Origin: an uncultured bacterium
GTDB taxonomy: Bacteria; Verrucomicrobiota; Kiritimatiellia; CAIKKV01; CAITUY01
Direction of reading: 5' to 3'
Length of the DNA: 44,042 bases
Assembly: GCA_903895695.1 (NCBI GenBank)
Contig: CAITUY010000096.1
Span: 1-44,042, forward strand
Under the pieces are notes generated by a model that was not told the DNA's origin, did no database searches, and saw only the letters and a list, made by a program, of their open reading frames with translations. The first letter of the stretch is position 1. Every line of letters begins with the position of its first letter. Positions 1 to 8,508 of this stretch are shown piece after piece. The position numbers and the translations under genes were made by a program.

Positions 1-84
1 CTGTCGCCGCATCCGCTCGTCCATGAAAGCATTCAGCGCCGTGAACTTCCGCCTCACTTGCTCAACCAAGGCTGCATCTGTCAT
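1..84 (-). CDS. N-terminal fragment of an ISAzo13-type transposase, cut by window edge
   Basis: Reading the minus strand from the ATG at 82-84 gives 28 open codons that continue past position 1. They begin MTDAALVEQVRRKF and continue through NAFMDERMRR. This opening (short acidic start, KF-x-ALN, then LDER/MDERxRR) resembles the N-terminus of ISAzo13-family transposases, which normally run several hundred residues. Only the first residues are visible, so the DDE catalytic residues cannot be checked and intactness is unknown. If correct, an insertion sequence lies just outside the window and its upstream end falls in the poorly coding stretch that follows. The call rests on recall of the N-terminal motif and is moderate. 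Confidence 0.5.
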   Translation of the reverse strand, partial: MTDAALVEQVRRKFTALNAFMDERMRRQ

Positions 85-605
85 GCACCCAGTTCAACAC
101 ATCCACTCCACTTGCTCAAGTTATTATTGCGCGACGCCTTAATGTCGCGACCGAGGTCGAGGTGACCGCCCGGCGACGATACATGAGATTGGCTCAGGTT
201 TGTAATTCCCCGTTCGAATGCCTTGCTCGTGAGATCGGCGAGCAAACGGTTTTCGACGCCAAGGCGTGGGCGGCCACCTGGGTGCTCACTGCGCGCACCG
301 CGATCGACGCACTCGAAAAGAAGTGGGGCGACAGAACGTATGCGTGACAAGCGCAGGTTGTGATGGCGCCACTCGACATGACTACGAGTCCGACATGGGG
401 GCAACTGGTTGTCTGGGCCTGGGCCGAGGGGCGAACGAGCTTTCTGGAACTCGCCGATGGCCGCACCTTTGACTTCCCGCAGAGCGTTTCAGATCATGCC
501 GTCAGACTTGACAGAGCCGAGGTCCCTCAACCCGCATAGGCACGGCAACAGTTGCGTGCTGCGACTTGATCCAACTGGGACGATTTTGGAAGGAGTCTCG
601 AATCC
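85..605. other. Stretch without a confident gene
   Basis: Between the transposase start and the TPR gene no open frame matches a family I recognise. A plus-strand frame from about 162 to 347 is open and protein-like (it contains DAKAWAATWVLTARTAIDALEKKW), but it has no good ribosome-binding site. A second small frame follows at 363-539. The stretch may hold the end of the insertion sequence plus gene remnants. No promoter, tRNA or clear inverted repeat was seen. Confidence 0.4.
363..539 (+). CDS. Possible small hypothetical protein, 58 aa
   Basis: The ATG-to-TAG frame encodes 58 residues with normal GC-rich third positions and a compact beta-like segment (FLELADGRTFDFP). There is no convincing Shine-Dalgarno sequence and no family I recognise with confidence. 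The LELADGRT segment is loosely reminiscent of small DUF2442-like proteins, but the rest does not match. It could be a remnant of a longer gene disturbed by the neighbouring mobile element, or simply non-coding. Confidence 0.25.
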   Translation: MAPLDMTTSPTWGQLVVWAWAEGRTSFLELADGRTFDFPQSVSDHAVRLDRAEVPQPA

Positions 606-1568
606 ATGACAACCACATGCCCAGTATGCGGAAGACGGAAGGGGCAGCGGCGGTGCTTGCGCCGGGCCAACGCGGCCGTTTGCACACTTTGTTGCGCCGA
701 GAGTCGCGATGTGACTTGCGGCGATTGTACGTACTACATTGCCGCCCAGCAGTATCGTGCCACCCGCCGCCCACCAGCGACGCTACAAGTGGGAGAGTTC
801 ATTGCCGAGGTAAATCCCGAAGTTGAGCAGGCCGCGAACGACGCGCTGGAACTCGTCCAGCGAGGCAAGAAGGGCGAAGCATGGACGGCCCTGACCGGCC
901 TACTCCGGGATCATCCGCGGAATCATACCGTTTGCTACGCCATGGGAACCTTGTACGGTATCGAGGGGAAACATGAGGAGGCCATCGAATGGTTCGACCG
1001 AGCCCTTGCGATTTACCCCTATTTTGTCGAAGCCCATTTCAACAAGGCGGTGTCTTACCAGAAACAACTTGATGTCGGTAACGCCATCCGCTCGTACCGC
1101 AAGGTCGTTGAACTGGGGAACTCCGGCGACACGACTGGCATGCAGGCGAAGTCGTTTCTCGACGGCGTGGCCGCCACGATCCTCAGGATCGATGGTCTCG
1201 ATCTGGACACCTATCTGGCGTCGCACGACGCGTTCAATCGGGCTTTTGCGCTCATGGAACAGCAGGACTGGACGGGTGCCCTGACTGGGTTTCGTGCCAG
1301 CGCCGCGAAGAATGGCCGCAATGCGCCGACGCATGGCAATATGGGCCTCTGCCTCGCCAAGTTGGGCCGCAAGGCCGAAGCGCTGGCCGAGATCGACCGT
1401 GCTCTTGAAATAGACCCAAGCTATGAGCCTGCCATGTCGAATCGCACCATCGTCGAGCGCATGGAAGAGGGCCGTCCCTCGGATTTCAGGCATTTCAAGA
1501 GCATCGAATACAGCAAAGAGCAGGTGCTCGGGCGGAGAGAGACACCCAACCGAGGAACCACGCCCTGA
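606..1568 (+). CDS. Zinc-ribbon plus TPR-repeat protein
   Basis: This is a 320-residue cytoplasmic protein of unknown specific function. The first 45 residues carry paired cysteines (C5-x2-C8, C17, C26-x2-C29-C30, C38-x2-C41) that look like one or two zinc-binding knuckles. From about residue 75 the chain is built of TPR helices, for example GTLYGIEGKHEEAIEWFDRA and GLCLAKLGRKAEALAEIDRA, ending near residue 290. TPR arrays are protein-binding scaffolds. The start is supported by GGAAGGAG about ten bases upstream of the ATG. It converges on the tautomerase gene and forms no obvious operon. No enzymatic domain is visible. Confidence 0.75.
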   Translation: MTTTCPVCGRRKGQRRCLRRANAAVCTLCCAESRDVTCGDCTYYIAAQQYRATRRPPATLQVGEFIAEVNPEVEQAANDALELVQRGKKGEAWTALTGLLRDHPRNHTVCYAMGTLYGIEGKHEEAIEWFDRALAIYPYFVEAHFNKAVSYQKQLDVGNAIRSYRKVVELGNSGDTTGMQAKSFLDGVAATILRIDGLDLDTYLASHDAFNRAFALMEQQDWTGALTGFRASAAKNGRNAPTHGNMGLCLAKLGRKAEALAEIDRALEIDPSYEPAMSNRTIVERMEEGRPSDFRHFKSIEYSKEQVLGRRETPNRGTTP

Positions 1569-1600
1569 CCGGCGCGGCCACGCCCGCCCGAGTCCCCGCC

Positions 1601-1948
1601 TCACCCAAACGTCTTGCCGTTATGGCCCCAGTTGGTGGCGGCAACTTCCGTGAACGTCAGGTAGACGCGCTCGCCGGGAATGCTCAGCCATTGCTTTAGG
1701 AGCGCGCAGACTTGCGCCGTGATCTTCGCGTTCACCTCGGGGGTTAGGCCACCGATGGCTCGCACGTCGGCATAGGCGCCGGGACCGGATTTCGTGTCGA
1801 GCATGACGGAGCCGGCGTCCAGGACGACCATCATGACGCGTTCCGGCTTGCCGGTGGCCGCAGACATGGTCTTGGAAACGGCCGCGAGAAATGCCTCGCG
1901 CTTATCGGCGGGAACTTCGACAGATGACGTGATCTTGATGAGTGGCAT
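1601..1948 (-). CDS. MIF/tautomerase-superfamily protein
   Basis: This 115-residue protein of the macrophage migration inhibitory factor family is likely a phenylpyruvate-type keto-enol tautomerase. It starts MPLIKITSSVEVP, leaving proline as residue 1 after Met removal; that proline is the catalytic base of the superfamily. The C-terminal NWGHNGKTF block matches the family pattern, and the length equals the usual 114-116. AAGGAG lies seven bases before the ATG. No signal peptide is present. Bacterial members are common but their physiological substrates are mostly unknown, and the neighbours give no hint. Confidence 0.85.
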   Translation of the reverse strand: MPLIKITSSVEVPADKREAFLAAVSKTMSAATGKPERVMMVVLDAGSVMLDTKSGPGAYADVRAIGGLTPEVNAKITAQVCALLKQWLSIPGERVYLTFTEVAATNWGHNGKTFG

Positions 1949-2108
1949 GGTGACTCCTTTCGCTATTCGTCGTACCGATTCGGAGGATACCGCCGCTCCC
2001 GCCCGATCTCCAGCGCTTTTCCCGGCGTCCCTTGCACTTGGATTCCCGGTCGATACAGCCTACAATCCCTCGCTATCGGTTCAGGCGGCGCCGCCAGGGA
2101 GTTTCATC

Positions 2109-3932
2109 ATGCGTTCCAGGTTGGTTTTGGCAGTTCTTGTCTCAGTAGCAGCAAGTTGGTGTGGGGCGGTTACCCGTTCCGATCTCTCGCCGGCGGCCCG
2201 TGACTTCCTCCCGCCGCAGACGTCATCGGTCAAACTGAAGGACGGCACTACCGTCCAGGGCGAGATCCTGCCCGCCGATCCCGGCGAAACCAACCAGGTG
2301 GTCGTCAAGACCACGTCCGGCACGATTGCCGGCAAGCAGCGCTATCTCAAGACCGACGTGCTGGAGATTCGCCAAGATACTTTGGAGTCCATGTTTGCCA
2401 AGTGCCTCAAGTCGCTGGAACTGTCCCCCAGGACAAACCTGACCGACGCCGCCTATGCGAAGGCTGTGACGTTGTTCGACGAGTTCCTTGCCCAGTGGCC
2501 CCAGAGCAAGGAGGCCGGCTGGATCTCGGAGCGGAGGGCCGCCTTTGACGCTGAACACAAGAAACTGGCGGAAGGCATGGAGAAGCTGGATGGCGCATGG
2601 ATGCCGCCCATCAAGGCTTCGGTGACTCGTTACGGCAACCTTTCACGGATCCTGTTGAACGCCCAGAAAGAGTACCCCGGCATCGACCGGCCGGGCTACA
2701 CCCAGAATCCGGTCGCCCGGCAGGGCTTTGACCGCATTTTGACGGAGCGAAAAGCAATCGCCCGGCGCCTGCCGTCCCTGATGACGGAACGGATCCCGAT
2801 CCTGCTCCAAGAAAAGGACTTCGACCAGGCCGCCGCCGAGATGGATACGTTCCTGCTGTTCTGGGTCGAGCGCGTAACCCGGAACCAGGCCAATGCGGGT
2901 AATCCCGTCCTCGGCGGGGAAGGCGAGTTTGCCGGCATGGACTTCTCCGTCCTGATGGAAATGGAAAAGAAGATCCTGACGGCCTACCAGGCCGCGCGAA
3001 CCCCGGAGGAGTTGAATGGGCCGGCCGGCGCCGACACCAATATGGTTTACATTCCAGGCGGTTACTTCCTGCGCGGCCGAGAGAACGCTGCGCCCACCGA
3101 CGCCGATTTCCCCATGCGCCTGATTTATCTGAAGCCCTACTGGATCGACCGCTGTGAAGTCTCAAACGCCGAGTACAAGGAGTTCGTCAATCATGTCCGC
3201 TCGACCCAGGACTACAGCATGGAGCACCCCGAGGCCCCGCCGCTGAAAGATCATCAGGCCCAAGGCTGGAAGTCCCCCGTCCTGAGCCGGGATCGACAGC
3301 CGGTCGTCGGCGTAGATTGGTTCGACGCCTACGCCTATGCCAAATGGAAAGGCAAACGCCTGCCCACGGAAGCAGAGTGGGAACGGGCGGCCCGCGGCGC
3401 AGATACGCGAGCGTATCCCTGGGGCGCCGCCGCACCCTCCGCCACGGTCGTCAATAATCCCGCCGGCCGCAGCTTCCTGGCGGCCGAGATGGATCGGCGC
3501 GACCCGCCCCCGCCGCCGCCCCGGTTTTCCTGCACGCACGTGGAACCCCGCCCGCCGCGGGTTTTGCCGGAAGAAACTTGGGACGTCGATCAGGGCTTGC
3601 CGCGCGAAGCGCTCGGCACTCTCTTTTCCTCAGGCGTAGCCGAACCGGCGGTGAGCCCCTTCGGGCTCCTTCACCTGGCAGGCAATGCCGCCGAGTGGGT
3701 CCAGGATAGCTTCGATCCGGATGCCTACGGCGCCGCGAAGCAGCGGAACCCGGTGAACGACGTCAAGGGGCCGGGCCACGTATTCCGGGGCGGCTCCTAT
3801 CTAAGTAGGGATACCGAGATCGAAACCACCTTCCGTGGGAACGCCAGCAGCCCTGACTTGCGGCAGGGCTGCCTTTCGGGACGCCCTGTCATCGGCTTCC
3901 GTTGCGCAAAGGATGTGGCGGAAAGCAGGTAG
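2109..3932 (+). CDS. Secreted FGE-like (SUMF1/sulfatase-modifying-factor-type) domain protein
   Basis: The protein has 607 residues from the ATG chosen because it opens directly into a signal peptide (MRSRLVLAVLVSVAASWCGA). An in-frame start further upstream would run across the tautomerase gene. Residues about 35-80 form a small beta domain (VKLKDGTTVQGEI), then a helical middle, and from about residue 310 an FGE-sulfatase fold: NMVYIPGG, WIDRCEVSNAEYKEFV, RLPTEAEWERAARG, GNAAEWVQD, VFRGGSYL, GFRCA. A polyproline stretch (DPPPPPP) interrupts the fold near residue 465. The two cysteines that bind copper in true formylglycine-generating enzymes are not visible after FRGGSY, where S and acidic residues occur. 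It is therefore probably a binding or structural paralogue, not a sulfatase activator. No sulfatase gene is nearby. Confidence 0.82.
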   Translation: MRSRLVLAVLVSVAASWCGAVTRSDLSPAARDFLPPQTSSVKLKDGTTVQGEILPADPGETNQVVVKTTSGTIAGKQRYLKTDVLEIRQDTLESMFAKCLKSLELSPRTNLTDAAYAKAVTLFDEFLAQWPQSKEAGWISERRAAFDAEHKKLAEGMEKLDGAWMPPIKASVTRYGNLSRILLNAQKEYPGIDRPGYTQNPVARQGFDRILTERKAIARRLPSLMTERIPILLQEKDFDQAAAEMDTFLLFWVERVTRNQANAGNPVLGGEGEFAGMDFSVLMEMEKKILTAYQAARTPEELNGPAGADTNMVYIPGGYFLRGRENAAPTDADFPMRLIYLKPYWIDRCEVSNAEYKEFVNHVRSTQDYSMEHPEAPPLKDHQAQGWKSPVLSRDRQPVVGVDWFDAYAYAKWKGKRLPTEAEWERAARGADTRAYPWGAAAPSATVVNNPAGRSFLAAEMDRRDPPPPPPRFSCTHVEPRPPRVLPEETWDVDQGLPREALGTLFSSGVAEPAVSPFGLLHLAGNAAEWVQDSFDPDAYGAAKQRNPVNDVKGPGHVFRGGSYLSRDTEIETTFRGNASSPDLRQGCLSGRPVIGFRCAKDVAESR

Positions 3933-3934
3933 GG

Positions 3935-4018
3935 CGTGGGCCTCCGGCCCCGCCGCAACAGTCACGCGAGGGAGGCGCAACAGTCTCGGCGCGGCGAGGA
4001 CGCCGTCGCCCTACCCAG
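3935..4018. repeat. Dispersed palindromic repeat, first copy
   Basis: The gap after the FGE-like gene begins TAGGGCGTGGGC and ends GACGCCGTCGCCCTACC, so its ends are inverted complements. Nearly the same element lies in reverse orientation at about 20160-20246, including the core CGGCGCGGCGAGGACGCCG and a CGCAACAGTC segment. Two inverted copies 16 kb apart indicate a dispersed non-coding repeat of about 85 bases, REP/MITE-like. No coding frame crosses it. It sits between convergent genes, where it could act as a bidirectional transcription barrier. Confidence 0.7.
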
Positions 4019-4046
4019 ATACGCTAAGAACGTCTCGCGCGGACCG

Positions 4047-5486
4047 TCAGGGTTTCAGCTTCGTGAGCCCGCGCAGGTGCGCCTCCAAGGCCGAATCGAC
4101 GCGCACGCCTGTGTCGTCCGCGGGCACGTCGCGCAAGAGGGGCGTTGTCGCGCGCAGGTAATCCCCCACGGCCACCCGGTAGACGCGGTCGGCCACGGCC
4201 GGGTCATCCCCGATGCGCAAGCCCTTGATGCCTAGGATAACCCGGCGATACTCGCAACCGGCGACTAGCGGATCGAGTACGGCGATCCAGTCGGCAAGCT
4301 GGGCGCCGGTGCACGTGAGCAGCAACACGTGGTTGCGCCAGGGATGGACCTTGCAGATGTCGGTCAGCGTCACCTTCCCCGCGGGCAGGCCGGCGCATAC
4401 GGCGCCCCGATCCAGTAGGGCGACATCGGCCCCGGTCTGCTCGCGGACGGCCTCGGCCGCAAAGGCGCCCATGGTGCCCCGGCCTGCGCCGGCATTCGGC
4501 AACGGCTCGTCGAGGGTGGCTACTGTGGCGGCGAGCACGGCACGCTCCGGCTCAAGCATGGCGACCACGACGGGGTCTTCGGGGACGGTTTCGTCGAGGC
4601 TGATCAATCGGCCCTCGATGCGGTCGACCGTGAGCCGGGTTGTGTCGCTCGGCTGCAGGTAGACATCCACCCGCCCCAGATATAAGCCGCCAGCCGCGGC
4701 CTGGACGATGACGACGCTGCCGCCGTCGCGCGGCCTGGAAACTCGAATCGGCTTGTCGAGTTGCGTGTGGGAATGCCCGCCCACGATCAGGTCGAGCGCC
4801 GGGACCTTGGCCGCCAGGTGCTTGTCCGGGCTGACCCCGATGTGGGTGAGGGCGATCAAGAGATCGCACTGCGGGCGCAGTCGGGCCGCCCATTCCCTGA
4901 CGCAGTCTTCCGGCTCGCGGTACCCGAGGAGGCGCGTGGTCGGGTGATCCTTGTTGAGGCAGCCGACGCCGATGATCGCCACGCGAACGCCCTGGACGGT
5001 GGTCGTCATCATCGGCACGAAGGGGGCGGTATCCGTGCCCGCGAGGGTTGTGTTGGCGTGGAGCAGGGGAAAACGGGCCAGGCGGCCGAGGCGGCGGAGA
5101 TTATCCAGCCCGAAGTAGAAATCGCCATTGCCCGGCGTGAGGGCATCGAAGCCCATCGCGCCCATGATGCGGAAGTTCAAGTCGCCGCCCGAGTGCACGG
5201 TGAGCGCGTCGCCCCTGGACAGGATATCGCCGGCGTGCAGCAGCAAGATGCCGCCGGGGTTCTCGGCCCGCACTTGATTGACGATCGTCGCCATGCGGGC
5301 CATGCCGGCAACGAGTTGTCCCTTGACGGGCACGGGATCCAGATCGCCATGCGTATCGTTGGCGTGCAGGATGACCAGGTGAATCGGGGGCGTCGGCGCG
5401 TCCTGGGCCCGCAACCCGAGACTGACGGTGACCGCGATTAGCGCGATCAGGAGGGTGCGAAGAGGATCAGGGCGGCGTTTGTGCAT
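4047..5486 (-). CDS. Secreted 5'-nucleotidase/2',3'-cyclic phosphodiesterase family metallophosphoesterase
   Basis: This 479-residue UshA/YfkN-type two-domain protein starts at the ATG opening into a signal peptide (MHKRRPDPLRTLLIALIAVT). An alternative start 26 codons upstream is less likely. The N-terminal metallophosphatase motifs are present: LHANDTHGDLD (D44, H46), LLHAGDILSRGD (D87), LTHIG and GGHSH. The C-terminal 5'-nucleotidase domain (about residues 310-479) has GAFAAEAVREQTGADVALLD. Family members hydrolyse nucleotides or related phosphoesters in the periplasm. At the GNHEF motif this protein reads GNGDF, so the catalytic-dyad histidine is glycine at residue 121. Substrate and rate may therefore differ from classical UshA. 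It is divergent from the GH51 gene. Confidence 0.85.
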   Translation of the reverse strand: MHKRRPDPLRTLLIALIAVTVSLGLRAQDAPTPPIHLVILHANDTHGDLDPVPVKGQLVAGMARMATIVNQVRAENPGGILLLHAGDILSRGDALTVHSGGDLNFRIMGAMGFDALTPGNGDFYFGLDNLRRLGRLARFPLLHANTTLAGTDTAPFVPMMTTTVQGVRVAIIGVGCLNKDHPTTRLLGYREPEDCVREWAARLRPQCDLLIALTHIGVSPDKHLAAKVPALDLIVGGHSHTQLDKPIRVSRPRDGGSVVIVQAAAGGLYLGRVDVYLQPSDTTRLTVDRIEGRLISLDETVPEDPVVVAMLEPERAVLAATVATLDEPLPNAGAGRGTMGAFAAEAVREQTGADVALLDRGAVCAGLPAGKVTLTDICKVHPWRNHVLLLTCTGAQLADWIAVLDPLVAGCEYRRVILGIKGLRIGDDPAVADRVYRVAVGDYLRATTPLLRDVPADDTGVRVDSALEAHLRGLTKLKP

Positions 5487-5593
5487 GGATGGCGGCGATT
5501 CTACAGGATGACCGGCCCCGTGCAAGCCGCGCGGCAATTCGGCCGACCATTCCAGGCTTGGCAACGGGCTGCCGGGCGTGTACTGGAGTCATC

Positions 5594-7081
5594 ATGAACA
5601 CAACGAATCTACACCTGCATTCCCGTTACCATGTCGGCGCCGTCGATCCGCGCGTGTTCGGCGGCTTTCTCGAGCACATGGGGCGCGCGGTCTACGAAGG
5701 CGTCTACGAGCCGAAGAGCCGCCATGCCGATGAGGATGGCTGCCGCAAGGACGTCCTGGCGGCGCTGAAGCGACTGCAGATGACCGCCATGCGTTACCCC
5801 GGCGGCAATTTTGCGTCGGGCTATCACTGGATGGATGGCGTCGGTCCGCGCGCGAAACGTCCCACCGTGCGCGAACTGGCCTGGCAGAGCATCGAGCCGA
5901 ACCAGTTCGGGACGGATGAATACGTCGGGCTCTGCCGCAAGATGGGCTGGACGCCGATGCTGACCGCCAACCTGGGCACCGGCACGCCGGAAGAGGCGCG
6001 CAACTGGGTCGAGTACTGCAACTGTCCGGCCGGCACGCGCTACGCCGACCTGCGCACCGCCAACGGTAGCCTGTCTCCCCACGGCGTGAAACTGTGGTGC
6101 CTGGGCAACGAGATGGACGGACCCTGGCAGTTGGGCCATGTGCCGGCCGACCAGTACGCCATCCGGGCCCAGCAGGCGGCCAAAATGATGAAGGACACCG
6201 ACAAGAGCATCGAGATCGTTGCCTGCGGCTCGTGCAGCACTGGCATGGGATCCTACATGGAGTGGGATCGGACCGTGCTGGAGCATCTCGGTGATGCGGC
6301 CGACTACGTCAGCCTGCACCGCTACGTCGGCAACCATGGCGGCGACACACCGGACTACCTGGCCGTCACCAATTCCATCGACCGCCAGATCGAGGAAATG
6401 GACGCGGTCTGCCGCTTCGTTCAGGCCCGACGCAAGAGCCGCAAGCGCGCCTACCTCTGTTTCGACGAATGGAATGTCTGGTACAAGAACATGCAGATGG
6501 ATGGCGAAGGCAAAGTCGCTCCGCACCTCATCGAAGAGGTCTATAACCTGGAAGACGCGCTCGTCGTCGCGGGCTTCCTGCACAGCTTCGTGCGCCACGC
6601 CGATTGCGTTAAGATCGCCAACCTTGCCCAAATCGTCAACATCATCGCGCCCATCCTGACGCGCGGCGACGACCTGCTCGTGCAGAGCATTTTCCATCCT
6701 TTCGAGATGTTCTCGAAGCGGCGCACGGGCTTGGCGCTCAGGCCGGTCGTGGACGGGCCGGAATACGAAGGCAAGACCAACGGCAGGACGCCGTTCGTGG
6801 ATGCCAGCGCCATTCTCGACGGCAATCGCCTGCACGTCTTCCTCACCAACCGCAGCTTGGACGCATCGGCGCCGGTCTGCGTGCACGTGGCCGACCGCAT
6901 GGTGCGCGCCGTGGAATCCGCCGAGCTTCTCACGGGACCCGGTCCCAAGGCGGAGAACTCCTACGAGAACCCCGATGTGGTGCGGGCGCAGGCCTACGCC
7001 GGGATGACGGTCAAGGACGGCCGGGCCCGATGCGACTTGCCGCCGCTGTCGCTGCTGGCCGCGACGTTAACGGTGGGGTGA
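5594..7081 (+). CDS. GH51 alpha-L-arabinofuranosidase
   Basis: This 495-residue intracellular glycoside hydrolase of family 51 releases terminal alpha-L-arabinofuranose from arabinan or arabinoxylan oligosaccharides. The start MNTTNLHLHSRYHVGAVDP matches the usual compact N-terminus, and no signal peptide is present. The acid/base glutamate is E173 in WCLGNEMDGPWQ and the nucleophile is E292 in CFDEWNVWY. The (beta/alpha)8 barrel is followed by a C-terminal beta-sandwich from about residue 370, and the length fits the family. No transporter or other arabinan gene is adjacent, so it probably works on imported oligosaccharides as a stand-alone gene. Confidence 0.92.
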   Translation: MNTTNLHLHSRYHVGAVDPRVFGGFLEHMGRAVYEGVYEPKSRHADEDGCRKDVLAALKRLQMTAMRYPGGNFASGYHWMDGVGPRAKRPTVRELAWQSIEPNQFGTDEYVGLCRKMGWTPMLTANLGTGTPEEARNWVEYCNCPAGTRYADLRTANGSLSPHGVKLWCLGNEMDGPWQLGHVPADQYAIRAQQAAKMMKDTDKSIEIVACGSCSTGMGSYMEWDRTVLEHLGDAADYVSLHRYVGNHGGDTPDYLAVTNSIDRQIEEMDAVCRFVQARRKSRKRAYLCFDEWNVWYKNMQMDGEGKVAPHLIEEVYNLEDALVVAGFLHSFVRHADCVKIANLAQIVNIIAPILTRGDDLLVQSIFHPFEMFSKRRTGLALRPVVDGPEYEGKTNGRTPFVDASAILDGNRLHVFLTNRSLDASAPVCVHVADRMVRAVESAELLTGPGPKAENSYENPDVVRAQAYAGMTVKDGRARCDLPPLSLLAATLTVG

Positions 7082-7110
7082 CCGCCTGGCAGGGCTACCG
7101 GCGGAGGACC

Positions 7111-7146
7111 GCCGGCTCCAAGTGAAACCGGCGTCTTGGAGCCGGC
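7111..7146. terminator. 12-bp perfect hairpin between convergent genes
   Basis: GCCGGCTCCAAG (7111-7122) and CTTGGAGCCGGC (7135-7146) are perfect complements around a 12-base loop. A second GC-rich palindrome (GGCCG/CGGCC) follows immediately. It lies between the GH51 gene and the convergent URO-D-family gene, a position fitting a bidirectional terminator. There is no T-run, so it may instead be one of the palindromic repeats of this genome. Confidence 0.5.
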
Positions 7147-7181
7147 CGTCCCGGCCGGTAAAGGGTGTGGCGCCCCGGAAC

Positions 7182-8246
7182 TCACCCGTACTTCAGGGCG
7201 GTGTCGTACATGGCGACGACATTCTCGGTCGGCGAGTTGTCCTGCAAGGCATGCGTCGGGGCGAAGCAGTAGCCGCCGCCCGGCTTCATGATGTCCAGGG
7301 TCTGGCGGCAGTCGGCCGCCACATCCGCAACGGTGCCGGTCGCCACAGGCCCGGCGGTGCTGATGCAGCCGTGAAAGGCCAGCCGGCCCCCGAAGGTCTT
7401 CTTGAGGTAGGCGGGCGACATGTTGGCAGCTTCGGGCTGTAGCGTGTCCACAGCCGAGACGCCCATCTCTATAAAGTCCTCATAGGCCCAACTGCTGGAG
7501 CCGCAGGTGTGGACCATGACCGGGATATTGAACGAGCGCGCCAGGTCCACGAACTGCTGGTGCATTGGGCGAAGCTGACGGCGGTACAGGTCCAGGCCGA
7601 TGGTCGGGCCGCGTTGCGTGCCCAGGTCCTCGCCCATCCAGAGAAAGTCCACGCGCCCCTTTGCCGCTTCCAGCGTGCGGCGAGTCGTCTCGAGTTGGAC
7701 GGCCAAGCGCCGCCGGATCAGGAGCAGCCCCGCGGGGTCGTTCGTGATCAGGTCCACCAGCGTCTGCTCCATCGTGCGCAGCATCCCGTTACTATTGATG
7801 ACATCCGCGAGGCCGGCGCCGCCGACATAGAGACCGAACGCGTCGAAATACCGGCAGGCTTCGACGATGCCGCTGTAATCGTGGTGGTCCGGCGAGGGCA
7901 TCGGCCAGGCGGCGATCTCCTCCTCGGTGGCGTGTTGCAGCGGGAAGTCGCAGTAATCCCAGTAACCGCCGGAGGGATGTTCGATCCACATCCGGTGGAT
8001 ACCCCAGTCGTCCACCTGCACGCCGCGTTCGGGGATGTCGGCGTGCAGCTTGGGGCCGACATACCCCGGCCCGACGCCGCGAAAATCCACATGGAGGGCC
8101 TGCAGCAGACCTTCGTATGCGCCTGCCTCAAGCCCAAAATGCTCCTTCAGCCGCCGGTCGATGCCGGCATTGGCGCTGTAATTGATCGGTACCCGGTCGG
8201 ATGGCTCGCAAGCGAGCGCCCTCAAGACGCGTTCTCGGGATGTCAT
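7182..8246 (-). CDS. Uroporphyrinogen decarboxylase-family protein (copy 1)
   Basis: The protein has 354 residues from the ATG opening MTSRERVLRALACEPSDRVP, the standard start of non-haem URO-D-family proteins. The C-terminal half has VHTCGSSSWAYEDFIEMGVSAVDTLQPEA and YCFAPTHALQDNSPTENVVAMYD, typical of the MtaA/CmuA-like branch. The family contains both HemE and methyltransferases acting on corrinoid or thiol cofactors. Lack of the HemE signature and the presence of a second paralogue argue for a methyl-transfer or unknown role instead of haem synthesis. It is transcribed away from copy 2, with 262 bases between their starts. Confidence 0.82.
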   Translation of the reverse strand: MTSRERVLRALACEPSDRVPINYSANAGIDRRLKEHFGLEAGAYEGLLQALHVDFRGVGPGYVGPKLHADIPERGVQVDDWGIHRMWIEHPSGGYWDYCDFPLQHATEEEIAAWPMPSPDHHDYSGIVEACRYFDAFGLYVGGAGLADVINSNGMLRTMEQTLVDLITNDPAGLLLIRRRLAVQLETTRRTLEAAKGRVDFLWMGEDLGTQRGPTIGLDLYRRQLRPMHQQFVDLARSFNIPVMVHTCGSSSWAYEDFIEMGVSAVDTLQPEAANMSPAYLKKTFGGRLAFHGCISTAGPVATGTVADVAADCRQTLDIMKPGGGYCFAPTHALQDNSPTENVVAMYDTALKYG

Positions 8247-8508
8247 GGCGCGATGATGGCACAGCCCGCATTCGAGATCAACGGCGGAGCAGCCGCCCCC
8301 GATCATCGCCGGGCCTCCGGGCACGGCGATGACGGAGCGGCGCCCTCCATCAGGCGTCATCGCAGACGATTTCGATGGAGGGGCACACTCCGTCGTGCCC
8401 GCGCCGCACCGGCGTCTTGTGCTTGTCAAGGCCGGCCGGACACTGGGATACTGGCCGTCGGATTTCAAGGGCGCCGCGCCGTCGGGCAAGCGGGAAAGGG
8501 GATGGACC

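Noticed and set aside
5609..6886. 425-codon frame antisense to the GH51 gene
   Set aside because: Shadow of the arabinofuranosidase, whose catalytic motifs are all on the plus strand.
7182..8246. HemE (haem biosynthesis) assignment for the URO-D protein
   Set aside because: N-terminal and C-terminal motifs fit the MtaA-like branch, and no haem genes are nearby.
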